Part shown: positions 7,900 to 16,092 of the stretch, in pieces | Layout of the letters: each line of letters opens with the position of its first letter | How positions within the stretch are numbered: position 1 is the first letter of the stretch | Position numbers and translations under genes: made by a program | Source: Acidobacteriaceae bacterium | Lineage (GTDB): Bacteria; Acidobacteriota; Terriglobia; Terriglobales; Acidobacteriaceae | Direction: 5' to 3' | Assembly: GCA_003132405.1 (NCBI GenBank) | Contig: PKXQ01000057.1 | Location: forward strand, 31,139 to 95,138 | DNA: 64,000 bases | Notes under the pieces: model-generated | Databases searched by the model: none | What the model was told of the DNA's origin: nothing | The model's input: the letters and a program-made list of their open reading frames with translations, nothing else

Positions 7900-8520
7900 G
7901 CAAGCCGGTCGAAAACAGATGCCCCTTTAGGGGCTGCGCGGCGAAATCCGAGATTCTCAGCAAGAACTGCAAGCCTCGCCAAAATCCTGTCAAGCCCCCA
8001 TCCCACCGATTTTCCCCGCAACCCCATCACGACATTAAGAAAATAAACTCCCAAACCGTGTCGGGACACCCCACCCCAAATTGATATACTAGAACTATAG
8101 GGAACAAATCAGATTTAGGTCTCCTTGTAATCCTGAGAGGCTGTGACTTTCTTGTGTGGAGCGGACACCCCTGTCCGCTGCCTTTGCCTTACGGTCCGGC
8201 GTCCCCGTTCCAGCACGACCTAGCGGCAAAGAAATTTATTCCGCACTCCGGAGGGCTCCCCCAAAAGAATTGTCATCCTGAGCAACGCGAAGGACCTATG
8301 CAGTTTGCCGCGTGCCCCAGTCATTCGCCCTTTGTCGCGCCTAACTCCTTATTTCACAATATTTTACGTATAGGCCATTTAGAATCAAAGATCTGGCGAG
8401 AATTTCCGCCTACGACAATGATTCTAAAGACCGGGGTATTATTTTTTCGCGGGATCGCCGGCGAGAAGGACCGCTGCAAAAACTCTAATCATCACGCACC
8501 ACATTGGCTCACGTAATGGT
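7900..8520. repeat. Non-coding repeat block, copy 1 of a mosaic intergenic element
   Basis: No gene is supported. Contents: a GCCCC-TTTA-GGGGC stem near 7925; AGCGGACA-CCCC-TGTCCGCT hairpin at 8160-8179; then 8273-8493, a unit running from GTCATCCTGAGC through TTCACAATATTTT, TTAGAATCAAAGATCTGGCG, AATTTCCGCCTACGA and TTTTTTCGCGGG to GCTGCAAAAACTC. The same words, in the same order, recur at 9790-10062 and, beyond the IS1595-type element, at 12237-12290. The block is probably a decayed mobile or extragenic repeat. Confidence 0.6.
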
Positions 8521-8997
8521 GTGAGCGCTCATGCGTTCGTGTCCGATCCTCGTCAGCGTACCGATGGCCGCTATCAGGTCACGTCCGACCAATACAACGG
8601 TTATCTAGGGGCGATGCGCGAGCACTTCGGACAGAATGTCGATTTCGGGCAGCTTCACAAAATCTATGGCCGCATCAGCACTGACGGATGGTACGGCGGC
8701 GGTCAGGTTATCGGAGCGGTCCCACACGTCAAAATCGGCAGACCTGAATGGAGTCGGATTTCAACCTCGCACGTTGAGCGCACGAATTTGAGTGTGCGAA
8801 TGCACCTTCGCAGATTTACGAGATTGACGAACGCTCATAGCAAGACGCTGGCAAATATGCAGGCGGCGGTGACTCTTTATGTCGCATGGTACAATTTTGT
8901 TAGAACACAGAAGAGTCTTAACGCGACCCCTGCTATGAAAGCAGGCATTACGGACCGTGTGTGGACCGTGCAAGACTCGGTTCAGACAACCATGTAA
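8521..8997 (+). pseudogene. IS1-family-like transposase, C-terminal remnant
   Basis: 158 readable codons matching only the C-terminal part of IS1/InsB-type transposases: YQVTSDQYNGYL, FGQLHKIYG, then the conserved block SHVERTNLSVRMHLRRFTRL, ending NATPAMKAGITDRVW. The N-terminal zinc-ribbon and helix-turn-helix part and the first catalytic Asp are missing, so the copy is not expected to be active. No terminal repeats were found. It lies between two partial copies of the mosaic repeat, with a DUF2335 cassette downstream, which marks the block as accessory. Confidence 0.75.
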
Positions 8998-9105
8998 ACA
9001 CTAGCAATCTTGTAGGCTTTCTTCGGTTCCTGACGTACGTTCGCAAAAGGGCGAACCCTTCCGTCACTGGCAAACATCTCGATATGTGCTAGCATCCTAA
9101 GTCTT

Positions 9106-9324
9106 ATGGTAAACAGGGTAAAATCCGATTTCCTCTTCGCCGACCCATCCTTTGTGTCCGGCGCAGCCCGCCTCTTCGATTGGTGGGGGTTGTACGATAC
9201 GTACAACGTGAGCCGTAATGGTCAGGAAGCCGATGCTAAGGCCATGTTTTCGGACTGGCGCATTGTAGGGCAGGATCTTGACGATGCGATGGTGGAATTT
9301 GAGTCCGCCTACGCGGTAAAATAG
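9106..9324 (+). CDS. Small conserved hypothetical protein upstream of a DUF2335 gene
   Basis: 72 residues, soluble and acidic: SDFLFADPSFVSGAARLFDW at the N-terminus, then EADAKAMFSDWRIVGQDL and a helical end. The composition and pattern look like a real small protein found in accessory regions of many bacteria. I do not know a function. It ends 10 bases before the DUF2335 gene and is probably co-transcribed with it. Confidence 0.6.
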   Translation: MVNRVKSDFLFADPSFVSGAARLFDWWGLYDTYNVSRNGQEADAKAMFSDWRIVGQDLDDAMVEFESAYAVK

Positions 9325-9334
9325 CTCACTCATC

Positions 9335-9766
9335 GTGAGCCGAAAACACCGCAATCGTGGTATGCCCCAACCACCCAACACCGCTCTTATCCAAACTGCG
9401 ATGCGTCAGTGGTCAGGTCCGCTTCCTCAACCAGAAGCCCTAGAACGATACAATCTAATCGTCCCTACAGCGGCCGAACGAATAATCAAAATGGCTGAAA
9501 CTCAACACGATCATCGTATCGCCATAGAGAAAAACGTTGTTGATTCGAACATATCGAATCAAAAACTAGGAACGATCTTAGGCTTCATTGTCGCCATGAC
9601 AGCCATTCTTGGTGGGATATTCCTCGCCTATGAGGGGAAAGAAACATCTGGGATTGCTACCATCATCACTGCGTTGGTTGGATTGGCAGGCGTGTTCGTA
9701 TACGGGAAAATGGAACAGAAGAAAGAACTCGCCAACAAAACGCAAGCTTTAGTTAAAACCGGATAA
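9335..9766 (+). CDS. DUF2335 small membrane protein
   Basis: 143 residues. The DUF2335 signature begins near residue 26 (WSGPLPQPEALERYNLIVPTA) and continues with ERIIKMAETQHDHR, followed by two membrane helices (GTILGFIVAMTAILGGIFLAY and IATIITALVGLAGVFVYG) and a short basic cytoplasmic end. The function of the family is unknown; members often occur on plasmids, in phage remnants and on islands. The start may be GTG at 9335 or ATG at 9362. It forms a two-gene cassette with the 72-residue protein and is flanked by mosaic-repeat copies. Confidence 0.75.
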   Translation: MSRKHRNRGMPQPPNTALIQTAMRQWSGPLPQPEALERYNLIVPTAAERIIKMAETQHDHRIAIEKNVVDSNISNQKLGTILGFIVAMTAILGGIFLAYEGKETSGIATIITALVGLAGVFVYGKMEQKKELANKTQALVKTG

Positions 9767-9787
9767 CCCATCAACGCACTATTAGGA

Positions 9788-10062
9788 CAGTACCGGAATT
9801 TCCTCCTACGATGATTCTAAAGGACCGAGGACAATTTTTTTCGCGAGCGCGTCGGCGAGAAGGGGCTGCAGAAAACTCAACGTGTCATCCTGAGCGGGGC
9901 CGAGCCGTTAGCGAAGCGAATGGCTCAGCGGAGTCGAAGGACCCCTACCCGCACCTCGATCTCGAAGTGGGAAGCGTATCGAACGACCCTAACTCCTTAG
10001 TTCACAATATTTTGCTTATAACCAATTTAGAATCAAAGATCTGGCGGGAATTTCCGCCTAAA
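9788..10062. repeat. Mosaic intergenic element, copies 2 (partial) and 3 (left part)
   Basis: 9788-9880 matches the right part of copy 1 (AATTTCCTCCTACGATGATT … AATTTTTTTCGCGAG … GCTGCAGAAAACTC). 9889-10062 restarts with GTCATCCTGAGC and runs to AATTTCCGCCTAAA, where the IS1595-type element has inserted. The remainder of copy 3 resumes at 12237. Sequence inside copy 3 (9900-9950) includes GCCGAGCCGTTAGCG…GCTCAGCGGAGTCGAAGGACC, a form widespread in acidobacterial intergenic DNA. Confidence 0.6.
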
Positions 10063-10112
10063 GGCAATAAACTAGTTGACACACATGTAGAATAAAAGCG
10101 CCGTGACAGGGT

Positions 10113-10896
10113 TTAGTTCTCCCAATTTACATGATTTACCGCGATGGCCACCTTACGAATTCTTTGATTCTTGATTTCTATGACATCGCGGCCATTGAAC
10201 GGACCGGAAAGGTGCTCTCCGGGATAAAACACAAGTTCGCAGCGAACCTCGAATAGATTACGGTAATCATCTTGGTAGGTGGCTTTTATCGGGATTGAAA
10301 ACTCGTATAGTTTACGGTTTTTGATCGCGTTCCATGCCTCGTAAAATACATTGAAGATATCCAACTCCGACAGCTTGCCCGTCGGATCATTGATATAAAA
10401 GGGAACGATGCTGTCGTGGTTTCCACCGGGACTGATCGGGGGTGGGTAACACCGGAAGGCAACGCGATAACCTCCAATGGAGAAATCGTCGATACAAGCA
10501 AGGTTTGCCGGTGATTTTTTACTCCGGTTGATAAGGTCGAAGCATGCACGATCTTTTGACACAGTTTTTCCGCGAAGATCGCAAAACTTTATTTCGATTT
10601 GCGGATCGGAAGTTTCGACACTCGCGTCTGGTTTCTGATTTTCTGTGCCGTCAAGTACGCCACCGTCTGGCAAGTTATCTCCTTGCGTTTTGGGCTTCTT
10701 GAAATCCAGCCTTTTGCCGAGATAGAAAAGTGTGGCACAGGCAACGGCGGCAATGACGGTTATCGCCAGGAAATAATATACTGAGAGATGGCGGAGATGG
10801 CTTAATTCCGAAAGCCCAAACAATCGCCGTTCCAGTCGCTATCAGGCCGCTCACGATGCATCCCCACTCTGATACTGCCGTCCGATTCCATTTCAT
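10113..10896 (-). pseudogene. Passenger membrane protein of the IS1595 element, apparently frameshifted
   Basis: Reading begins well at ATG 10896, with a strong GAGGGG ribosome site 7 bases upstream: MKWNRTAVSEWGCIVSG and a first membrane helix. The frame then runs into a basic nonsense tail. From about 10823 a second frame continues for 236 codons: a helix (VYYFLAITVIAAVACATLFYL), a charged linker and a soluble domain of about 150 residues (IEIKFCDLRG … YEFSIPIKATYQDDYRN). The 784-base total is one base too long for a single frame, so one extra base around 10790-10830 would explain it. The alternative is a separate gene starting at TTG 10823. No family is recognised; probable membrane-anchored cytoplasmic or periplasmic domain. 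Confidence 0.55.
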
Positions 10897-11000
10897 GTGC
10901 GCCCCTCTTTCGCGGGACGCACCCCTGTGCTAGATTGGAGCCGTCCCTAGCTTTTGCAATTCGGGAGGGTTCGATTCGTGGTCGAACCTTCCTATACCTT

Positions 11001-11153
11001 ATGAAGCAACCTGAATACATCGAAGGCCCGGAAGCACTCAATAACTTCAAACGGCTTGCGACCGCGATCCTACAGGCTCCAGCGACAAAGAAAAAAACGC
11101 AGATTAGGAAACCTCCTTCCGTAAGGAAGCTGAAGAAATCCGACAGGGACTAG
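11001..11153 (+). CDS. Tiny basic passenger protein
   Basis: 50 residues from ATG 11001: MKQPEYIEGPEALNNFKRLA, then a Lys/Arg-rich tail. The Y-I-E-G-P-E-A…F opening resembles short conserved hypothetical proteins that I have seen in many bacteria, usually without known function. The longer frame starting upstream at 10935 looks unrelated in composition. The gene is convergent with the transposase and its stop overlaps the transposase end by 4 bases. Inside the mobile element it must be considered cargo. Confidence 0.45.
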   Translation: MKQPEYIEGPEALNNFKRLATAILQAPATKKKTQIRKPPSVRKLKKSDRD

Positions 11154-12187
11154 AACGGGACCTGCATCTCCCCCGTCCCTGTCGGCGGGTGATGTGGCGA
11201 GTCACTCTTGCCTGTAAGATCGCTATAGGTCAGGCGACGGCCAAGGACGTTAGCCATAGCAGCCGCGAAACGGTCGGAGTCGTTCAGCTTGCGGACGCCA
11301 TCCTTGCGATGATTGAAACGAAACACCTGTTCGTCAACGTAGCGAGACAGATGAAAAGGTTCTACAGCAACGTAGGTTCCCTTGAGAGAGCGCTTTAATA
11401 GGCTCCAGAAGTTCTCCATCCCATTGACATGGACTTGGCCGCGAACATACGTCTCAGTCTTGTTGACCACGTCGTGCACGAATCTGCGCTGCATCCCGTT
11501 GTCGTAGGCGACAGCGTTATCGGTGTAGACTTTGCTGCCAAACTTTACATTCTTGAGAATCTCGTTTTGCAGAACTTCTCGTGTCACGTTCGGAACAACA
11601 GCAGCGCGTACCTTGCGAAGGTTGCGGTCGAGAATACCTTGCACAATAGTCTTACCAGTGGCCGCTCCGACAAATCCTTCCTCAGCGGCGAACCGAACAC
11701 GGCGCGCGCGGTGCATGTTCTTTACCTTCCCGCCGACGAAAGTCTCATCCACTTCCACTTCGTTTCCTTCGCCGCCGATCTTGGTAGGACCGAAAGAGCG
11801 GTTCTTCATAACTTCGCGAATCCGTTGAAGCATGAACCATGCCGTCGTTTGCGTCACTCCAATAGCGCGTCCAAGTTCGTGAGAACTGATTCCGTTCTTG
11901 GCATTCGCCAGCAGCCAAAACGCCGTCATCCACTTGTCGAGAGTGATCGGAGAATCTTCCATGATCGTTTTCACTTTGAGAGTGAACTGTCGCTTGCAGG
12001 CATAGCAGAACCACAGCTTGCGGGTTTTAATGAACGAGTTCTTAGCGGCAGAGCAACGAGGGCAGATTACGTTGCCATCCGGCCAGCGCAGTTTCTTCGC
12101 AAACTCGAAGCAGCGGTCAGGATCGGCGAAGTAGGTAATCGCCTCTTGCAGCGTTTTCGGCTCTGGAATGCGCTTAGTGGCGTCCAT
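11150..12187 (-). CDS. IS1595-family (ISXO2-like) transposase
   Basis: 345 residues, complete. The N-terminal zinc ribbon shows as CPRCSAAKN … FWC-type CYAC (residues about 42-63). A helix-turn-helix follows (ISSHELGRAIGVTQTTAWFM). The DDE-type catalytic domain has VDETFVGGK (first Asp), VYTDNAVAYD (second), and HVNGMENFWSLLKRSLKGTY carrying Asn/Glu of the family's variant triad. It should catalyse cut-and-paste or copy movement of the element bounded by the 26-bp repeats. Expression appears driven from the right end itself (promoter listed separately). Intact, so potentially active. Confidence 0.93.
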   Translation of the reverse strand: MDATKRIPEPKTLQEAITYFADPDRCFEFAKKLRWPDGNVICPRCSAAKNSFIKTRKLWFCYACKRQFTLKVKTIMEDSPITLDKWMTAFWLLANAKNGISSHELGRAIGVTQTTAWFMLQRIREVMKNRSFGPTKIGGEGNEVEVDETFVGGKVKNMHRARRVRFAAEEGFVGAATGKTIVQGILDRNLRKVRAAVVPNVTREVLQNEILKNVKFGSKVYTDNAVAYDNGMQRRFVHDVVNKTETYVRGQVHVNGMENFWSLLKRSLKGTYVAVEPFHLSRYVDEQVFRFNHRKDGVRKLNDSDRFAAAMANVLGRRLTYSDLTGKSDSPHHPPTGTGEMQVPF

Positions 12188-12194
12188 GCAACAA

Positions 12195-12223
12195 ACGATA
12201 CCATAAGCTCACATGTGTGTCAA
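12195..12223 (-). promoter_or_regulatory. Transposase promoter inside the right terminal repeat
   Basis: On the minus strand TTGACA (12223-12218) lies within the terminal repeat, 17 bases precede TATCGT (12200-12195), and the ATG follows at 12187. Transcription would begin within a base or two of the start codon, so the mRNA is likely leaderless. The left repeat has the same TTGACA but no -10 at the right distance. Confidence 0.5.
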
Positions 12224-12298
12224 CTAGTTTATTGCCCGCCTAAAGTATTGATTCTAATAGAGACCAGGGTACATTTTTTCTCGGGCAGCCACCCACCC

Positions 12299-13345
12299 CT
12301 ATCCAGCCCCCACCCCCGCCTCCCCCCGCGCCCCCCGTATATCCTTAACATCCCCCATCACAATAATCGCCGCCCCCGCCCGCACCACCAAACTATCCGG
12401 AGGATTCACCCACAACTTACCCCCTCCCGCCCCCGCCCCATGCTTCAGCGCCAGCACCAGCAGATTATGCTTCGAGTGCATCTTTAAATCGCTAAGGTGC
12501 TTCCCCTCCCACGGAGAAGCCGCCTCAATCTCAATCTCCTCCACCCGCAGCGTCTGCGACTGATCCTTCAACATCAGGTCGAGAAACCCCACCACCTGCG
12601 GCCGTATCAACTCACTCGCCATTCTCAGCCCGCCAATATGGCTAGGCGAGACCGTCGACCGCGCGCCCGCCCGCAACATCCGCTCAGAAAATTTCTGCTC
12701 CGCCGCCCGCGCCACAATCCTCAAATTTGGAAACGCCTGGTGCGCAATCACCGTCACCACCAGATTGTCCTTGTCCTCAGGAAGCGCGGTAATCATCCCC
12801 TTAGCATGCTCGATGCCCGCCTTGCCCAGAACTTCCTCCTCCGTAGCGTCGCCGATCACATACAGCATGTCGCGAAAAAGATCAGCATGAGTCTCGCCCA
12901 ACTTCTTGATCGACTCTTCCCGCACATCGATGACGACATAATGCGTCGCCGTGCGATGCATCTCCTCGGCCACATAACGCCCCGTGTCGCCCATCCCGCA
13001 GACAATGTAGTGCCCTCTCAGTTCGCCGATTCGCTTCTGCATTCTGCGTCTCCAAAACGGATTCGTCGCCTCAATCTCTACCAGGAACGCCGCCACCACC
13101 GAAAACACATACACCGTCACCGCGACCCCAAACAGCACCACTCCCATGTTGAAGACGCGCAGCGCCGGATTATGCGCCGTCTCCACAATCTCGCCATAGC
13201 CCACTCCGGCCAGCGTGATCACGGCCATGTACAGCGCTTGCAGAAAAGTGACAGAAGGCCCGCCCAGCAAGCGGTAGCCAGCCACGCTAATCGTAAGCAG
13301 ACTCAGGAATAGAATCGCCGCCGAAATCAGCCGCCGTCGCAGCAT
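12299..13345 (-). CDS. Potassium channel with RCK/TrkA domain
   Basis: 348 residues from ATG 13345. Two membrane helices (LISAAILFLSLLTISVAGY and the helix after the pore) flank a pore loop with the selectivity filter AGVGYGE in place of the usual TVGYGD. A cytoplasmic RCK/TrkA-N domain follows (HYIVCGMGDTGRYVAEEM, a Rossmann GxGxxG form binding NAD or nucleotides), then a TrkA-C domain near the end (VVRAGAAIIVMGDVKDI). It should be a ligand-gated K+ channel of the inner membrane, of the MthK type. The start overlaps the GH63 stop (TGATG), giving translational coupling; longer frames would begin inside that gene. Confidence 0.88.
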   Translation of the reverse strand: MLRRRLISAAILFLSLLTISVAGYRLLGGPSVTFLQALYMAVITLAGVGYGEIVETAHNPALRVFNMGVVLFGVAVTVYVFSVVAAFLVEIEATNPFWRRRMQKRIGELRGHYIVCGMGDTGRYVAEEMHRTATHYVVIDVREESIKKLGETHADLFRDMLYVIGDATEEEVLGKAGIEHAKGMITALPEDKDNLVVTVIAHQAFPNLRIVARAAEQKFSERMLRAGARSTVSPSHIGGLRMASELIRPQVVGFLDLMLKDQSQTLRVEEIEIEAASPWEGKHLSDLKMHSKHNLLVLALKHGAGAGGGKLWVNPPDSLVVRAGAAIIVMGDVKDIRGARGEAGVGAG

Positions 13346-16050
13346 CAGCGGCGCCACTCGTCGATCAGATTGGCCACGATGCCCGTCCACCCCGTCTGAT
13401 GGCTAGCGCCCAGCCCTTGCCCCGTGTCGCCGTGGTAGTACTCATTGAAGAGCAAACAGTCCCGCCAGTGCGGGTCTTCCTGAAACTTGCGATACGGCCC
13501 AAAGCACGGCCGCCGCCCCGCGTCATCCCGACGAAACAGCCCAATCATCCGATCCGCAATCTCCTCCGCCATAGCCAACGGAGTAATCGGCTTGCCGCCA
13601 CTCCCCGCCGTCCGAACCGCAAAATCCGCCCCCAGCCCGCGGCTGAATTTCAATAGCGATCGAATCAACAAATACGTAGTCGGAAACCAAAGCGGCCCGC
13701 GCCAGTTCGAATTCCCTCCCTTGATGCGCACGCTCGATTCCCCCGGCTCATACCCAACACACTCCCCTCCAAAACAAAACGGATGCTGCTCATGATATTT
13801 CGACAAGCTCCGAATCCCGTGCGGGGCAAGGAATTCCGCCGGGTCCCACACATATTGCAAAATGCGAGCGAACTGCTCCGAATCCGCAATCGACAACACA
13901 TACCGCTGCCCATCCGCCGAGTAGCAAGCATTCCCCACCAGATCAGGACGATTCTTAATGAACCACTCAACATTCCCAAGAAACTCCGGATGCGGATCGA
14001 GATCCGCCCGCTCAATCACCTCCACCGCATAAAGCGGAATCAGCCCCACCATCGACCGCAGCCGAAATTTATTGAAGTCCCCATTCGGCAGCCGCAGCAC
14101 GTCATAGAAAAATCCGTCCTGCTCATCCCAAAGCTGATAATTGCGCCCGCCCATCTTCTTCATCGCCGCGCCAACATAAATGAAGTGCTCAAAAAATTTG
14201 GTAGCGAGCAACTCGTAAGCCTTGTCGTAATTCGCCAGTTCCAGCGCGGCTCGCATCAGATAAAGACAAAAAAATCCCATCCATCCCGTAGCGTCCGACT
14301 GCTCAAGAATCGCGCCCCCCGGAAGCTTCTCGCTGCGATCGACAACCGTAATATTGTCCAGCCCCAGAAACCCGCCCTCAAAAACATTGTTGCCCGTGCT
14401 GTCGACGCGATTCACCCACCACGCAAAGTTCATCAGCAACTTGTGCAGACACTTCTCCAGAAAAGCCGTGTCCCCCTTGCCCGTGCGCACCTTTTCGTTC
14501 TGATAAACGCGCCACACCGCCCACGCATGCACCGGCGGATTGAGATCGGAAAACTCCCACTCATAAGCCGGAATCTGCCCGTTCGGATGCTGAAATTGCT
14601 CAAACAACATCGCCAAAAGATTGTCCTTAGCAAATTCCGGATCGACCAGCGAAAGCGTAGTGCACTGAAAAGCCAGGTCCCACGAGGCAAACCAGGGAAA
14701 CTCCCACTTGTCGGGAATGGTCAGCACCCGCATCGAGTTGAGATGCCGCCAATGTTTGTTGCGAATATTCTTGTGCCCCTCCGGCGGAGGAACGCTGTCG
14801 CCCTCCAGCCAGCGCTCGACATCAAAAAGATAAATCTGCTTCCCCCACAACATCCCCGCAAAAGCCCGCCGCTGAATCAGCTTCTCTTCCTCAGTCGCCT
14901 TAGGAGGATGAATCGTTTGATAAAATTCATCGGCCTCCCGCTTTCGTTTTTCAATGACCGCATCGACGTCGCGCAACGGCTCCTCCATCTGTCGATCCGT
15001 CAAGCGCAACCGCAACACAATCGAACCGCCGGCCGCCACTTCCGAGCGATAGTGCACACAAGCCTTCGTCCCGATTCGCTCCGGATTCACGCAATCCTCG
15101 CCGTTCACCACATAACGATGAAACGCGTCTTTCACATAAGGCGACCGGCTAGTCGCCGCCGCCCCATAGAGGCGCGAAGCATTCGTCTCGTTGTCGGTAA
15201 ACAGCAACTCCCCGCCCGTGGCCGCATACAAGTAGCGCGGCCCAAGCGCATATTGCAGTTGAATATTTTGCAGCGGCTTGGCCGTGGAATCATCGGCCAC
15301 GAGCATCAAATGCTGCTTCGCAGACGCTCGCTCAGCCGCTTGCCCTCCGGGCTGAATAGTAGGCTTTCCGCTAGGTGGATCAGTCCAACTCCAGGTATTG
15401 CGAAACCAAAGATGCGGCAACACATGAAGCGCGGCCGCGGCCGGTCCGCGATTGAATGCCTCTATGCGTATGCAGACATCTTCCGGCGATTCTTTCGCGT
15501 ACTCGATAAAAATATCGAAGTAGCGATCGTCGTCAAAGATGCCCGTATCAAGCAACTCAAACTCGGCTCCCGCCCCACGCCGGCGGCTCTCTTCGATCAG
15601 TTGGTGATATGGATATTCCCGCTGCGGATACTTGTAGAGCATCCGCATGTAGCTGTGCGTGGGAGTGTTGTCGAGATGGAACCAATACTCCTTCGCATCC
15701 TCGCCGTGATTCCCCTCATTGCACGAGAGCCCAAACATGCGCTCTTTCAGAATCGGATCACGGCCATTCCAAAACGCCAACGCAAACACCAGCAACTGAT
15801 AACGATCGCAGATTCCCGCGATGCCATCTTCGCCCCACCGATAAGCCTTGCTGCGCGCGTGATCGTGCGGCAAGAAATCCCACGCATTGCCGTCAGCGCT
15901 GTAATCTTCGCGCACGCTTCCCCATGAGCGATCGCTAACGTAAGGCCCCCACTTGCGCCAAGGCGGCACCGGGCCCGCGCCGATTTCGGCGAGCCGCGCA
16001 TGCTCCTTTGTAGGGGCGGAATTAGGAAGGGAGTTTTTATTAGCGGCCAT
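13345..16050 (-). CDS. GH63-family glucosidase
   Basis: 901 residues, the length of bacterial GH63-like proteins. No signal peptide is seen, so it is probably cytoplasmic. The N-terminus is typical ([20 protein letters not shown]), with further family words [33 protein letters not shown], the (alpha/alpha)6 barrel motif [25 protein letters not shown] and the end [20 protein letters not shown]. It would release glucose from alpha-glucosides or mannosyl-glycerate-like compounds; the exact substrate is not readable. It is the middle gene of cytochrome - GH63 - K+ channel. Its start lacks an obvious ribosome site and lies in a 16-bp tandem repeat that begins with the stop of the upstream cytochrome gene. 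Confidence 0.85.
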   Translation of the reverse strand: MAANKNSLPNSAPTKEHARLAEIGAGPVPPWRKWGPYVSDRSWGSVREDYSADGNAWDFLPHDHARSKAYRWGEDGIAGICDRYQLLVFALAFWNGRDPILKERMFGLSCNEGNHGEDAKEYWFHLDNTPTHSYMRMLYKYPQREYPYHQLIEESRRRGAGAEFELLDTGIFDDDRYFDIFIEYAKESPEDVCIRIEAFNRGPAAAALHVLPHLWFRNTWSWTDPPSGKPTIQPGGQAAERASAKQHLMLVADDSTAKPLQNIQLQYALGPRYLYAATGGELLFTDNETNASRLYGAAATSRSPYVKDAFHRYVVNGEDCVNPERIGTKACVHYRSEVAAGGSIVLRLRLTDRQMEEPLRDVDAVIEKRKREADEFYQTIHPPKATEEEKLIQRRAFAGMLWGKQIYLFDVERWLEGDSVPPPEGHKNIRNKHWRHLNSMRVLTIPDKWEFPWFASWDLAFQCTTLSLVDPEFAKDNLLAMLFEQFQHPNGQIPAYEWEFSDLNPPVHAWAVWRVYQNEKVRTGKGDTAFLEKCLHKLLMNFAWWVNRVDSTGNNVFEGGFLGLDNITVVDRSEKLPGGAILEQSDATGWMGFFCLYLMRAALELANYDKAYELLATKFFEHFIYVGAAMKKMGGRNYQLWDEQDGFFYDVLRLPNGDFNKFRLRSMVGLIPLYAVEVIERADLDPHPEFLGNVEWFIKNRPDLVGNACYSADGQRYVLSIADSEQFARILQYVWDPAEFLAPHGIRSLSKYHEQHPFCFGGECVGYEPGESSVRIKGGNSNWRGPLWFPTTYLLIRSLLKFSRGLGADFAVRTAGSGGKPITPLAMAEEIADRMIGLFRRDDAGRRPCFGPYRKFQEDPHWRDCLLFNEYYHGDTGQGLGASHQTGWTGIVANLIDEWRR

Positions 16051-16092
16051 CTTATCGACCCACGATCTTACCGACCCATGATCTTATCGACC
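16045..16092. repeat. Three 16-bp tandem repeats at the cytochrome/GH63 junction
   Basis: On the minus strand three units of the form GGTCGATAAGATCATG follow one another (16092-16077, 16076-16061, 16060-16045). The first holds the TAA stop of the cytochrome gene; the last supplies the ATG of the GH63 gene. The amplification rebuilt the stop context at each unit and also creates spare ATG and GTG codons. Confidence 0.75.

Larger units (their letters stand above)
10063..12236. mobile_element. Complete IS1595-family element with passenger genes
   Basis: The ends are a perfect 26-bp inverted repeat (10063-10088 and 12211-12236; starts GGCAATAAACTAGTTGACAC). They are flanked by an exact 8-bp target duplication CGCCTAAA at 10055-10062 and 12237-12244; 8-bp duplications are typical for IS1595 elements. 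Removing the 2,174 bp plus one duplicate restores the uninterrupted mosaic repeat, so insertion into that repeat is directly demonstrated. Cargo: an ISXO2-like transposase, a membrane protein gene and a tiny gene. Passenger genes are known in some IS1595 subgroups. Confidence 0.92.

Noticed and set aside
7338..8084. 248-codon plus-strand frame at the cyclase end
   Set aside because: Out-of-frame shadow of the cyclase domain running into intergenic repeats.
8154..8516. 120-codon frame upstream of the IS1 remnant
   Set aside because: Falls completely within the mosaic intergenic repeat; the other copies do not keep the frame.
11429..12487. 352-codon plus-strand frame across the right end of the IS element
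   Set aside because: Antisense to the intact transposase and crossing the element boundary into the repeat and K+ channel gene; cannot be a conserved gene.
13783..15927. 714-codon open frame on the plus strand
   Set aside because: Antisense to the GH63 gene; product is Arg/His/Pro-rich with no motif, as expected from the third-position GC of the real gene.
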